The position numbers and the translations under genes are program-made. The notes beneath the pieces were generated by a model, which had not been told where the DNA came from, made no database searches, and saw nothing but the letters and a program-made list of their open reading frames with translations. Source: an uncultured Porphyromonadaceae bacterium (GTDB lineage: Bacteria; Bacteroidota; Bacteroidia; Bacteroidales; Muribaculaceae). From it: DNA of 5,556 nt. Location: contig CABUTY010000107.1 of assembly GCA_902494595.1 (NCBI GenBank), forward strand, positions 1-5,556, in the 5' to 3' direction. Of the stretch, positions 1 to 5,555 are shown piece by piece. Position 1 is the stretch's first letter; each line of letters begins with the position of its first letter.

Positions 1-19
1 AACTGCACCCGTGTTAGGA

Positions 20-51
20 ACCGCCGTATGCCGAACGGCACGTACGGTGGT
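20..51 (+). ncRNA. Group II intron domain V
   Basis: The lower helix has 9 bp (20-28 with 43-51). A 2-nt CG bulge lies at 41-42. The upper helix is TGCC/GGCA (29-32 with 37-40), closed by a GAAC loop at 33-36. The catalytic triad position reads CGC (22-24), and its middle G pairs with T48 as a G-U wobble, as expected for domain V. The total of 32 nt is close to the usual 34. The helix-bulge-helix layout and the CGTACGG strand are diagnostic. Confidence 0.88.
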
Positions 52-53
52 GT

Positions 54-118
54 GAGAGGTCGGTAAACACGAAAGCAGGAGACAAACACCTGCGATTAGT
101 GTTTACCTCCTACTCGAT
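54..118 (+). ncRNA. Group II intron domain VI with branch-point A112
   Basis: The basal helix pairs GAG (54-56) with CTC (113-115) and AGG (57-59) with CCT (109-111). A112 is left bulged between the two segments, with six nucleotides between it and the proposed 3' end at 118, as expected for the lariat branch-point adenosine. A long distal arm follows: GGTAAACAC (62-70) with GTGTTTACC (99-107), then GCAGG (75-79) with CCTGC (89-93). Confidence 0.82.
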
Positions 119-147
119 TTTATTTTTGTGAAATAATTGAAAAAAGA

Positions 148-179
148 TTTGGATGTAAAAAAAAAAAATTATACCTTTG
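148..179 (+). promoter_or_regulatory. Bacteroidota-type promoter (-33 TTTG / -7 TACCTTTG)
   Basis: TTTG at 148-151 and TACCTTTG at 172-179 match the Bacteroidota primary sigma consensus (TTTG, about 19-21 bp, TAnnTTTG) with a 20-bp spacer. Transcription would start at about 184-187, leaving a leader of roughly 110 nt before the ATG at 297. The spacer contains 12 consecutive A residues (157-168). The intron boundary lies 29 bp upstream of the -33 element. Confidence 0.8.
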
Positions 180-184
180 CGAAT

Positions 185-296
185 GAAATCCTTGGATGTG
201 AAATAATCTTAAGGAAATGCTCGGTTGATGAGAGGGCATAAGGCGATAGGAAACAAAGCATAAAAACAAAAGAAATAATAACCAAAATTTTCCATT
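185..296 (+). promoter_or_regulatory. Long A-rich 5' leader of the secreted-protein gene
   Basis: This is the predicted untranslated leader between the promoter and the ATG at 297. It becomes very A-rich after about 250, and there is no Shine-Dalgarno motif before the start; both are common for well-expressed Bacteroidota genes. A small hairpin is possible (ATGC 217-220 with GCAT 236-239). I recognise no riboswitch class. The exact leader start depends on the unmapped transcription start. Confidence 0.45.
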
Positions 297-1664
297 ATGA
301 AGAAAATTTACGCAACGGGCATAGCACTGTTGGCAGGGTTGAGCGCCATGGCAGCTCCCCAGAGTGCAAGTGTGTCGCAGACGCAGGTTTTGAAATCGGC
401 GACAGTCGAGATGACAGCAGTGGAGGCACCGGCCACCATGACAAAGGCTGATGGCAAAGCCATCACCAGCCTTAGCGAACTCGTGGGTTTCGGAAAGATT
501 GTCGGTGAGGATGTTTCCGGTATCGGCAATACTCTCAACTTCTTCCTTACCGTAAAGGAGAAGAATACAACCACCCTTACTCTTGAGGACTTCATCTTCA
601 GCAATAACGACTGTGATGTAAAGGTTGACATTGCCGCCGGCACCGTCACCTTCAAGAACCAGACTCCTCTGGGTCAGGTGAATACCAGCGAGGGTTATAA
701 GGCAACTTATCTTTATACCCGGGAGTATCAGGGTCAGGAGGATAACAAACCTGTCACCAAGCCGGTCAATGAGATAGTAGCCACGCTGGATGCCGACAAC
801 AATATAGTTTTCCCTGCAGGAACGGCCGTAATGGTGGGCTATCCTACGACTGACAACAAGATGTCTTATTTCGCATGTGTGGTAATCGAAAAAATAGAGA
901 AGTGCTCGCTGAACACACCTGCAAGTCTCGACGGTTATCAGAATGTGGGTACCGCCAAGTTCAATGACGGTTGGTTCAATTCGCTGATGGTCAGCGAGGG
1001 TCAGTCGGCCATTAACAATAAAGACGTTGTGGTGATGCGTAATCCTGCAAAACCAAACGAACTCGTGATATGCAATCCTTACGGAGATCCCCAGTGGGTA
1101 GAACAATTCGGCAGATATGGTGATGGCGTCGGCTATCTTATCGTAGATTACTCATATGAAGATTGCGTCATCGTGGTTCCATTGGTAGAATCAGGTATGG
1201 CTTCGGCATATAAGGATGGTACGAAGTGCTACTATTATCTTAATAATCAGGAAGGCATCAACGTTTTCAACGGCTACAGCCAGGAGGATCAGATAATAGA
1301 TAATGAGATTGTCATGGCTCCTATGTCGAACGTCAAGGGGAATACCATGACTATAGAGAATCTGTATTTCGGTCAGAAAACAGTCGATAACCCTGAAGGA
1401 GACAAAGACGAACCTCTCGGCACTTACTGGTGGTCAAATGGCAAGGATTCTGAGGGCAATATAATATGGAGAGATAGAATACCCGCCGTTATCGAGCTTC
1501 CCGAAGGCTGGAGACAAGGTGGTGGCGTAGAAGGTGTTTACGTTGACGGTACAGAGGATGTGCGCTACTACAACCTCCAGGGTGTGGAAATCGCAGCTCC
1601 TGTAAAGGGTCAGCTCACCATCAAGAAGGAAGGCAACAAGGCCGTTAAGTTCTTCGCTCGCTAA
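297..1664 (+). CDS. Secreted protein of unknown function with a short C-terminal tail motif
   Basis: This 455-aa protein is not one I recognise. It begins with a clear Sec signal peptide (Lys2-Lys3, a hydrophobic stretch 4-18, likely cleavage near Ala19 or Ala20). A Thr/Ala/Val-rich low-complexity segment follows to about residue 50. The body (about 50-410) is rich in Tyr, Asn, Gly and Val and probably all-beta. Residues 423-455 form a tail of the pattern YYNxQGxxIxxPxKG, ending in a basic/aromatic stretch. The same tail ends the metalloprotease at 3626-5380. In Bacteroidales such tails recur on unrelated exported proteins and resemble the last strands of type IX secretion sorting domains; whether this one is a sorting signal is inference. 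The ATG at 297 is chosen because it opens the signal peptide. The gene has its own promoter (148-179) and terminator (1688-1719), so it looks monocistronic. No catalytic motif is visible. Confidence 0.9.
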   Translation: MKKIYATGIALLAGLSAMAAPQSASVSQTQVLKSATVEMTAVEAPATMTKADGKAITSLSELVGFGKIVGEDVSGIGNTLNFFLTVKEKNTTTLTLEDFIFSNNDCDVKVDIAAGTVTFKNQTPLGQVNTSEGYKATYLYTREYQGQEDNKPVTKPVNEIVATLDADNNIVFPAGTAVMVGYPTTDNKMSYFACVVIEKIEKCSLNTPASLDGYQNVGTAKFNDGWFNSLMVSEGQSAINNKDVVVMRNPAKPNELVICNPYGDPQWVEQFGRYGDGVGYLIVDYSYEDCVIVVPLVESGMASAYKDGTKCYYYLNNQEGINVFNGYSQEDQIIDNEIVMAPMSNVKGNTMTIENLYFGQKTVDNPEGDKDEPLGTYWWSNGKDSEGNIIWRDRIPAVIELPEGWRQGGGVEGVYVDGTEDVRYYNLQGVEIAAPVKGQLTIKKEGNKAVKFFAR

Positions 1665-1687
1665 GAATCCTACTTTCACAGATACAG

Positions 1688-1719
1688 AAAATCCGAACCG
1701 CAAGGTTCGGATTTTTTTT
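1688..1719 (+). terminator. Strong intrinsic terminator
   Basis: A 12-bp perfect stem (1688-1699 with 1704-1715) carries a GCAA tetraloop of the GNRA type and runs into eight T residues (1712-1719). It sits 23 bp past the stop at 1664. The complementary strand ends in four T residues after the same stem, so it may also stop transcripts from the minus-strand lipoprotein gene that points towards it. Confidence 0.93.
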
Positions 1720-1823
1720 AATGCCCGTGAGTAAAATGGCTAAGACCTGTTTTACTGTGTGTCGGCAGTCGCCGGCATGTCCCTATTGCGCCGAGGTGTC
1801 TTGAAGCACCTTAATCATAATAA

Positions 1824-2309
1824 TCAGGGGAGCTGGGCTTTGATTTTGGCCAGCTGGGAGGCGGCGTCGGTCAGGGGTACGGATGTCTTGAAGAAGTCGG
1901 TGACCGTTGCCCCTGGGATGATGTGGGCCTTGATCTCTTCTGCCGACGGTGTGGAGGGTAACTTGGCGTATTCGTCGAAAGTCCAGGAGGTGAACACCGA
2001 ATTGGCGCCGAGTCCCTGGTTGTTGAGCCACCATCCGTTGACGAGATATGTCGGCACGGATCGGGAAGAGATGTCGGAGGGAGCAGGGAAGTAAAGTAGC
2101 CGGCCGTCCGAGCCGAGGGTCACGGCAACTTTGTCGGCGTATGCCCCCGACATCTTGAAAGCCGTGGCTTTAGGTATGAAGGTTGTAGACTCTACAACCA
2201 CAGGCTGCTCCGGCTCCGGCGTAATGGCGGGGCTCTCTCCGGTAGCCTTATGGCTTGTGCAGCCTATCGCTGCCAATGCTATCCCTGATATCAGCAATGT
2301 CTTTTTCAT
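1824..2309 (-). CDS. Small conserved hypothetical lipoprotein
   Basis: This 161-aa protein begins with a lipoprotein signal peptide: Lys2-Lys3, a hydrophobic core 4-15, and a lipobox Ala14-Ile15-Gly16-Cys17, so Cys17 should be lipidated. A Pro/Glu/Val linker (about 22-43) leads to a compact domain (about 44-161) with a Gly-Trp-Trp-Leu segment and a Trp-Thr-x-Asp-Glu-Tyr segment. It resembles small uncharacterised lipoproteins I associate with Bacteroidales, but I cannot name a family or function. The frame stays open upstream to an ATG at 2360. The ATG at 2309 is preferred because it begins the signal peptide; the longer form would put 17 charged residues before it. No Shine-Dalgarno motif is seen and the leader is A-rich. 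The gene diverges from the Ntn-hydrolase at 2414. A co-regulated pair is possible but unproven. Confidence 0.85.
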   Translation of the reverse strand: MKKTLLISGIALAAIGCTSHKATGESPAITPEPEQPVVVESTTFIPKATAFKMSGAYADKVAVTLGSDGRLLYFPAPSDISSRSVPTYLVNGWWLNNQGLGANSVFTSWTFDEYAKLPSTPSAEEIKAHIIPGATVTDFFKTSVPLTDAASQLAKIKAQLP

Positions 2310-2329
2310 GTCTGTTCGTTTTTTATCTG

Positions 2330-2361
2330 CTAAGTTAACGTCTTTTCGGCAAACCTCCAAA
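2330..2361 (-). promoter_or_regulatory. Candidate promoter of the lipoprotein gene
   Basis: On the minus strand, TTTG (complement of 2358-2361) is followed after exactly 20 bp by TAACTTAG (complement of 2330-2337). The latter is one mismatch from TAnnTTTG. This would leave a leader of about 15-20 nt before the ATG at 2309. The -33 element lies inside one copy of the octamer repeat at 2356-2363. One mismatch in an AT-rich region makes this only a candidate. Confidence 0.4.
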
Positions 2362-2432
2362 CATCATAAGAACAAAGGACGCAGACAGGTGTTTGGAATT
2401 AAAAAAGGAAGATATGAAAAGCATTCCAAACA
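2356..2432. repeat. Three copies of octamer TCCAAACA (direct, inverted, direct)
   Basis: TCCAAACA occurs at 2356-2363 and 2425-2432 on the plus strand, and as its reverse complement TGTTTGGA at 2390-2397. The starts are 34 and 35 bp apart. Copies two and three share ten bases (ATTCCAAACA). The first overlaps the candidate lipoprotein -33 element, the second lies just before the hydrolase ribosome binding site, and the third is within its first codons. It could be an operator set, or the first two copies could form an RNA stem. Chance is not excluded. Confidence 0.35.
2405..2410 (+). promoter_or_regulatory. Ribosome binding site deciding the hydrolase start
   Basis: AAGGAA at 2405-2410 sits three bases before the ATG at 2414. 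It supports this start over the in-frame TTG at 2393, which lies upstream of the motif and would add seven mostly charged residues to the signal peptide. Confidence 0.6.
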
Positions 2433-3460
2433 TTACAAAGATGATATTTCCTGTGGCACTGATAATAGGCGGATGGATGCCGTCGGATGCCTGCACGCGC
2501 GTGTTGTACAAAGGTCTTGATTCGCTGTATGTTGTGGCGAGGTCGCTCGACTGGAAGACGCCTATACCAACCAATCTGTATGTCTATTCTCCTGGGATAG
2601 AGAAGGTGTCGAGCGACAAACCCAACGCCATACGGTGGAAATCGAAATATGGTGCTGTCTACGCCGTAGGCTATGACGGGGGCATCACCGAGGGGATGAA
2701 CGAGAAAGGACTTGTGGTCAACGGCCTGTTCTGCAAGACTGCCGTCTACGAGAAGAAGAATATAGACACCGCGAAGCCCTACATGTCGCTGTCGGTGTTT
2801 GTGGCATGGCTTCTCGACAACTGTACCACGGTAGACGATGTTGTGGCGATGCTCAAGCCTCATGATTTCCGAATACAAGGGGCGGAGTTCGACGGAGGCA
2901 CCGTGTCGACGCTGCATTGGGGAGTGACTGATGCCACAGGCAAGAGCATGGTGTTCGAATTTACCGACGGTGAGATAAGGTATTACGATATGGGTGATTA
3001 CCGGGCAATGACCAACGATCCGGAATGGCCGGCCATGAAAGCCATTCTTGACTATTGGGAGAAGATTGGAGGTAGGAACATGCTCCCGGGTACGGTAAGC
3101 AGTCCCGACCGTTGCGTGCGTGCCAACTACTTCGCGCATCATGTCAAGGAGGAGGCCGAAGGGAGTATGGGTGTGGCCATAGCTCGGAGTATACTTATGA
3201 ATACCAGCGTGCCTTATACCTACATGATAGAGGGAGAGCCTAACCTCAGCTCCACGCAATGGCGCAGCTATGCCGACCTGCGCGACCTCAGATATTATTT
3301 CGATATAGTGACCAATGCGGGCATATATTATATCGACATGAAGAAGATTGATATGAGCCGTGGAAGGATATATAAACTCGACACGTCGAAACACCAGGAG
3401 TTTGCCGGCTGTGCAAACGGACTGCTGGAGCGGTCGAAGGGCTTTAAGCCTATGTATTGA
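2414..3460 (+). CDS. Choloylglycine hydrolase / penicillin V acylase family enzyme (bile-salt-hydrolase-like)
   Basis: This is a 348-aa Ntn-hydrolase of the linear amide C-N hydrolase family (peptidase family C59), whose members cleave conjugated bile salts, penicillin V or acyl-homoserine lactones. A signal peptide (1-26) ends in Ser-Asp-Ala directly before Cys27, so its removal would expose Cys27 as the N-terminal nucleophile. The three residues before Cys27 do not form a lipobox. Further catalytic residues fit the family: Arg43 and Asp46 (16 and 19 residues after the Cys), Asn201 in MTNDP, and Arg233 in the SSPDRCVRA segment. GMNEKGL (94-100) and the late SSTQWRS segment are also typical. 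The position that is Asn in Gram-positive bile salt hydrolases and Tyr in penicillin V acylases aligns with Phe106, so I cannot fix the substrate. Length suits the Gram-negative branch. The ATG at 2414 has a good ribosome binding site. The likely location is the periplasm or outer surface. Confidence 0.92.
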   Translation: MKSIPNITKMIFPVALIIGGWMPSDACTRVLYKGLDSLYVVARSLDWKTPIPTNLYVYSPGIEKVSSDKPNAIRWKSKYGAVYAVGYDGGITEGMNEKGLVVNGLFCKTAVYEKKNIDTAKPYMSLSVFVAWLLDNCTTVDDVVAMLKPHDFRIQGAEFDGGTVSTLHWGVTDATGKSMVFEFTDGEIRYYDMGDYRAMTNDPEWPAMKAILDYWEKIGGRNMLPGTVSSPDRCVRANYFAHHVKEEAEGSMGVAIARSILMNTSVPYTYMIEGEPNLSSTQWRSYADLRDLRYYFDIVTNAGIYYIDMKKIDMSRGRIYKLDTSKHQEFAGCANGLLERSKGFKPMY

Positions 3461-3467
3461 TTTTTTT

Positions 3468-3596
3468 GAGGGTGGGTCCTAAAGGCGCATCTGCGGCACC
3501 GTAGGAACCACTCGGAGTCGGTCACATACTAAAGTATGCTCCCTCCTCCTCGGAACCCTACGGCACCACAGCTGCATCCTTTATGACCGCACCCTC
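3468..3596. repeat. Long imperfect inverted repeat between convergent genes
   Basis: The arms run from GAGGGTG (3468-3474) to CACCCTC (3590-3596), and the tip is CATAC-TAAA-GTATG (3525-3538). The best central block pairs 3491-3505 with 3557-3571 and gives 15 continuous pairs in minus-strand RNA, three of them G-U. It fills almost the whole space between the hydrolase stop (3460) and the metalloprotease stop (3626). No T-run follows it on either strand: seven T residues come before it on plus, which reads as A residues after it on minus. It is therefore not a standard intrinsic terminator, though it may block read-through between the convergent genes. A dispersed palindromic or MITE-like element is the main alternative. 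Confidence 0.8.
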
Positions 3597-3625
3597 TTTA
3601 AAGACGGTTTATCATAGCAGGTTTG

Positions 3626-5380
3626 TCAGAATATGATTTTTTCTGCTTTGGAGCCGGAGATGCGGATGTATGTGCGGCCTTTCTGTGGGCTGGCGATGGG
3701 GAGACCCTGCATATTGAAGTAGAGAGTCGGGGCGTCGTCAGCGGGGAGAAGGGTCACGCCGCTTCCCGCCTTGGGATTTACCGCGGTGAAGGATATCTTG
3801 CCGTCGCCGGCTTCCGTGATGCCAGACAGACTTGCGCCCGTAGCCTTGTTGCTCCAGCCGGTGAAGCTGCAGGACGTCACATTCATGGCGCCGGGATATG
3901 TCCATGAGCTCATATTCTTGTCGGAAGCGTTGGAAACGGCCTCCACTATATCTACATACTGATGATACGGGTCGTTGTTGACAATATTGTAGTCGAACAC
4001 CTGCCGGTTGTAGTCGACATGCCATATGAGCAGACCATGGCCCGGGATATAGCGGTCCCAGCCCGATTTCTGCCGGTTTTCGCAGATAAAGAACTCATTC
4101 TCTTTATCGGTGGCCACTATGAAGGCTTTGTTTGTCTCTGGTGTCGGCGCCATGTTGAGAACATCGGCATTGGGGAGCACATGAGGGGAGCACCACCCCA
4201 GGGCGTAACGTTCATATGCCGAATAATTGGGCGGCGTACGGCCATTGTTGTTGTAGGGACCATAGTCCATCACTGAATATTCTCCCGGAGTAAGAGAACT
4301 GGTGTAGGAGGTGGGATACAGATCCGGGAGTCCCATCACATGGCTGAACTCATGGGTAAATGTTCCTATTCCGTCGGGAGCCTTGGTATAATAATCCACC
4401 TCGTTGGAACAGCCGTATGATGATATCGCCACACCGTCAAGAGTAAGGCTTTTGCCCGCTTCATCGAGAGAGAAGGAGTGCGGCCATATGGTATTGGCGA
4501 TATCGCTGTCGGCCTCGCCAAAGCCGGCATAAAAGATATATACGTTGTCGACCACCCCGTCATTATTGCGGTCATACTCCCGGAAGTCGATGATGTCGTC
4601 AAGGGCCTTGCAGGCCTCCATCACCATCTCTTCTGGTCTGAGGTCGTCATCGTAAAAGTCGTTGCCGCCGTAATAGCTCATGTTGCGGCTCAGCTTTACG
4701 GGGCCGAAGAGGTCGAAGGAAGGTATGAACTGAGAATTGCCGTCGGCATCGCGGGAGTTGTCGAGAAACCACCTGCGGCACGACCCTGTAGCGCCGAGAG
4801 CCGTGAACCTGTCGGAGTTGAGCATCTCCGTGAAATAGTCGTGGGCGGTATATCCATCCTTGATTTTGGGATACTTGTATGCCGATCCGCATTTGTCGCC
4901 GAATGTCACGTCCTGGAACTCCACCAGAATCACGAGAGCCTTCTGCTCGCCGTTGAGGGGAAATGTGGCCGTGGAGAACAACCCGACGTTGCGGTCGTTG
5001 CCGGCACGAGTCATGGCAGTGGCGGGGCGGCGGGTTTTACGGCTGTTGTCGCGGCGCAGGCCGAGGACTTTCTGAATATCCTCCGCAGAGGGTGCCATGC
5101 CGACAGCGGCGGCACGGGTGGGGGAGACTGTCACCCCTGTGGATTCGAGACGGCCATCGTCAAGAATACGCGCATACTCAAATCCCCGGCTTTCGTTCCA
5201 TAGCATAGGATGGCCGTCGGCCGAGAGAGTGAGGTGGGCGCGCTCATCGCCGATACGGCGTATCTGAATCTCCGAGCCGTCGGGCTGACGAGCCGTGATG
5301 AAGCCCGGTTTCGCCGGTATTCCGTAGGCGGCGGTGGCACCAGCCAATGCCATGGTTATCAGTAAAATAAGTTTTTTCAT
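3626..5380 (-). CDS. Secreted M6-family (immune inhibitor A-like) zinc metalloprotease
   Basis: This 584-aa secreted protease has a signal peptide at 1-20 (Lys2-Lys3, then a hydrophobic core). A pro-region of about 21-125 contains a PDGSEIQIRRIGDE segment. The M6 catalytic domain spans about 130-480. The zinc site is HEFSH (343-347), with Gly350 and Asp353 completing the HExxHxxGxxD pattern and Glu344 as the catalytic base. A methionine turn follows at SVMDYG (369-374), and GHGLLIWHVD (447-456) is a later conserved block. A calcium-loop-like DRNNDGVVDN (270-279) lies before the active site. Residues 553-584 repeat the YxNxQGxxIxxPxKG tail of the 297-1664 protein. The ATG at 5380 opens the signal peptide; no Shine-Dalgarno motif is seen. 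All active-site residues are present, so it is probably functional. Targets are unknown: nutrient proteins, host proteins and antimicrobial peptides are all possible. It appears to be transcribed alone. Confidence 0.93.
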   Translation of the reverse strand: MKKLILLITMALAGATAAYGIPAKPGFITARQPDGSEIQIRRIGDERAHLTLSADGHPMLWNESRGFEYARILDDGRLESTGVTVSPTRAAAVGMAPSAEDIQKVLGLRRDNSRKTRRPATAMTRAGNDRNVGLFSTATFPLNGEQKALVILVEFQDVTFGDKCGSAYKYPKIKDGYTAHDYFTEMLNSDRFTALGATGSCRRWFLDNSRDADGNSQFIPSFDLFGPVKLSRNMSYYGGNDFYDDDLRPEEMVMEACKALDDIIDFREYDRNNDGVVDNVYIFYAGFGEADSDIANTIWPHSFSLDEAGKSLTLDGVAISSYGCSNEVDYYTKAPDGIGTFTHEFSHVMGLPDLYPTSYTSSLTPGEYSVMDYGPYNNNGRTPPNYSAYERYALGWCSPHVLPNADVLNMAPTPETNKAFIVATDKENEFFICENRQKSGWDRYIPGHGLLIWHVDYNRQVFDYNIVNNDPYHQYVDIVEAVSNASDKNMSSWTYPGAMNVTSCSFTGWSNKATGASLSGITEAGDGKISFTAVNPKAGSGVTLLPADDAPTLYFNMQGLPIASPQKGRTYIRISGSKAEKIIF

Positions 5381-5444
5381 CTGATTTTTGAGGTAAAGAA
5401 GTTGTTTAAACTAATTTTATGGCAAGATTTATTAAGATTTTGGG

Positions 5445-5555
5445 ATGGATTTCTTCTGTCGAACCCCGCAGGGCTCGGGGAGCGAAGGCGACCCAACAGG
5501 CAGCGACCTCTCGGTCGGTGCCGATGAGAGAGGAGAAATACGCCCAAAAGATTGA
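5445..5555 (+). other. Possible small ORF (36 codons) in a GC-richer block upstream of the protease gene
   Basis: From the ATG at 5445 a frame stays open for 36 codons to TGA at 5553-5555. It gives a hydrophilic Gly/Asp/Glu/Arg-rich peptide with no signal peptide or known domain. No ribosome binding site is convincing, and the opposite strand is also open through this stretch, which argues against relying on openness. The block differs in composition from the AT-rich 5381-5445 beside it. It may be a conserved leader, a dispersed intergenic repeat or a real small gene. I cannot decide. Confidence 0.2.
5464..5533. other. Two adjacent hairpins in the right-end intergenic region
   Basis: Hairpin one pairs CCCCG (5464-5468) with CGGGG (5476-5480) around a 7-nt loop. 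Hairpin two pairs CTCTC (5508-5512) with GAGAG (5526-5530), with an inner TCGG/CCGA stem (5515-5518 with 5521-5524). Neither is followed by a T-run, so they are not obvious terminators. They could be structure in an RNA or part of a repeat. The rest of 5381-5463 is AT-rich; I found no good promoter for the protease gene there. Confidence 0.3.

Larger units (their letters stand above)
1..118 (+). mobile_element. Group II intron, 3' end (partial)
   Basis: Group II introns are self-splicing retroelements; domains V and VI at the 3' end form the catalytic core and carry the branch point. Both domains can be folded here in the right order and spacing. Domain V is at 20-51, a 2-nt linker follows, and domain VI starts at 54. 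The intron appears to end at 118 with the dinucleotide AT, which fits the usual AY 3' end. The window opens inside domain IV or its junction with domain V, so the intron-encoded reverse transcriptase/maturase, if present, lies upstream and cannot be seen. The 3' exon begins with a T-rich run (TTTATTTTTG). That could mean insertion next to a terminator T-tract, as group IIC introns do, but I cannot assign a class from this piece. Confidence 0.88.

Noticed and set aside
120..1106. Long open frame on the minus strand over the secreted-protein gene
   Set aside because: It overlaps the 297-1664 gene, which has a signal peptide, promoter and terminator. The antisense product is Cys/His-rich with no signal or domain and runs into the promoter and intron boundary; it is a codon-bias shadow.
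1730..1756. AGTAAAA / TTTTACT hairpin as a second terminator
   Set aside because: It has only seven AT-rich pairs, a 13-nt loop and no T-run on either side.
2310..2360. Upstream ATG at 2360 for the lipoprotein
   Set aside because: It would put 17 charged residues before a standard lipoprotein signal peptide and overlap the candidate promoter.
2393..2413. TTG start for the hydrolase, seven codons upstream
   Set aside because: AAGGAA at 2405-2410 lies between this TTG and the ATG at 2414, and the extra residues are mostly charged, which would spoil the signal peptide.
2399..3394. 331-codon open frame antisense to the hydrolase gene
   Set aside because: The plus strand encodes a clear Ntn-hydrolase with all catalytic residues. 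The antisense product is His/Arg-rich and lacks any recognisable motif.
3440..3467. Intrinsic terminator from GGCTT/AAGCC plus the T-run at 3461-3467
   Set aside because: The two halves are one base apart, so only about three pairs can form around a loop, and the T-run is ten bases away.
4478..5203. 241-codon open frame antisense to the metalloprotease
   Set aside because: It lies wholly within the protease gene, has no ribosome binding site or domain, and is explained by the high GC third positions of the real gene.
54..5512. 9-bp complementarity between intron bases 54-62 and 5504-5512
   Set aside because: A 9-bp match is expected many times by chance in 5.5 kb, and the intron copy is already explained by domain VI pairing.
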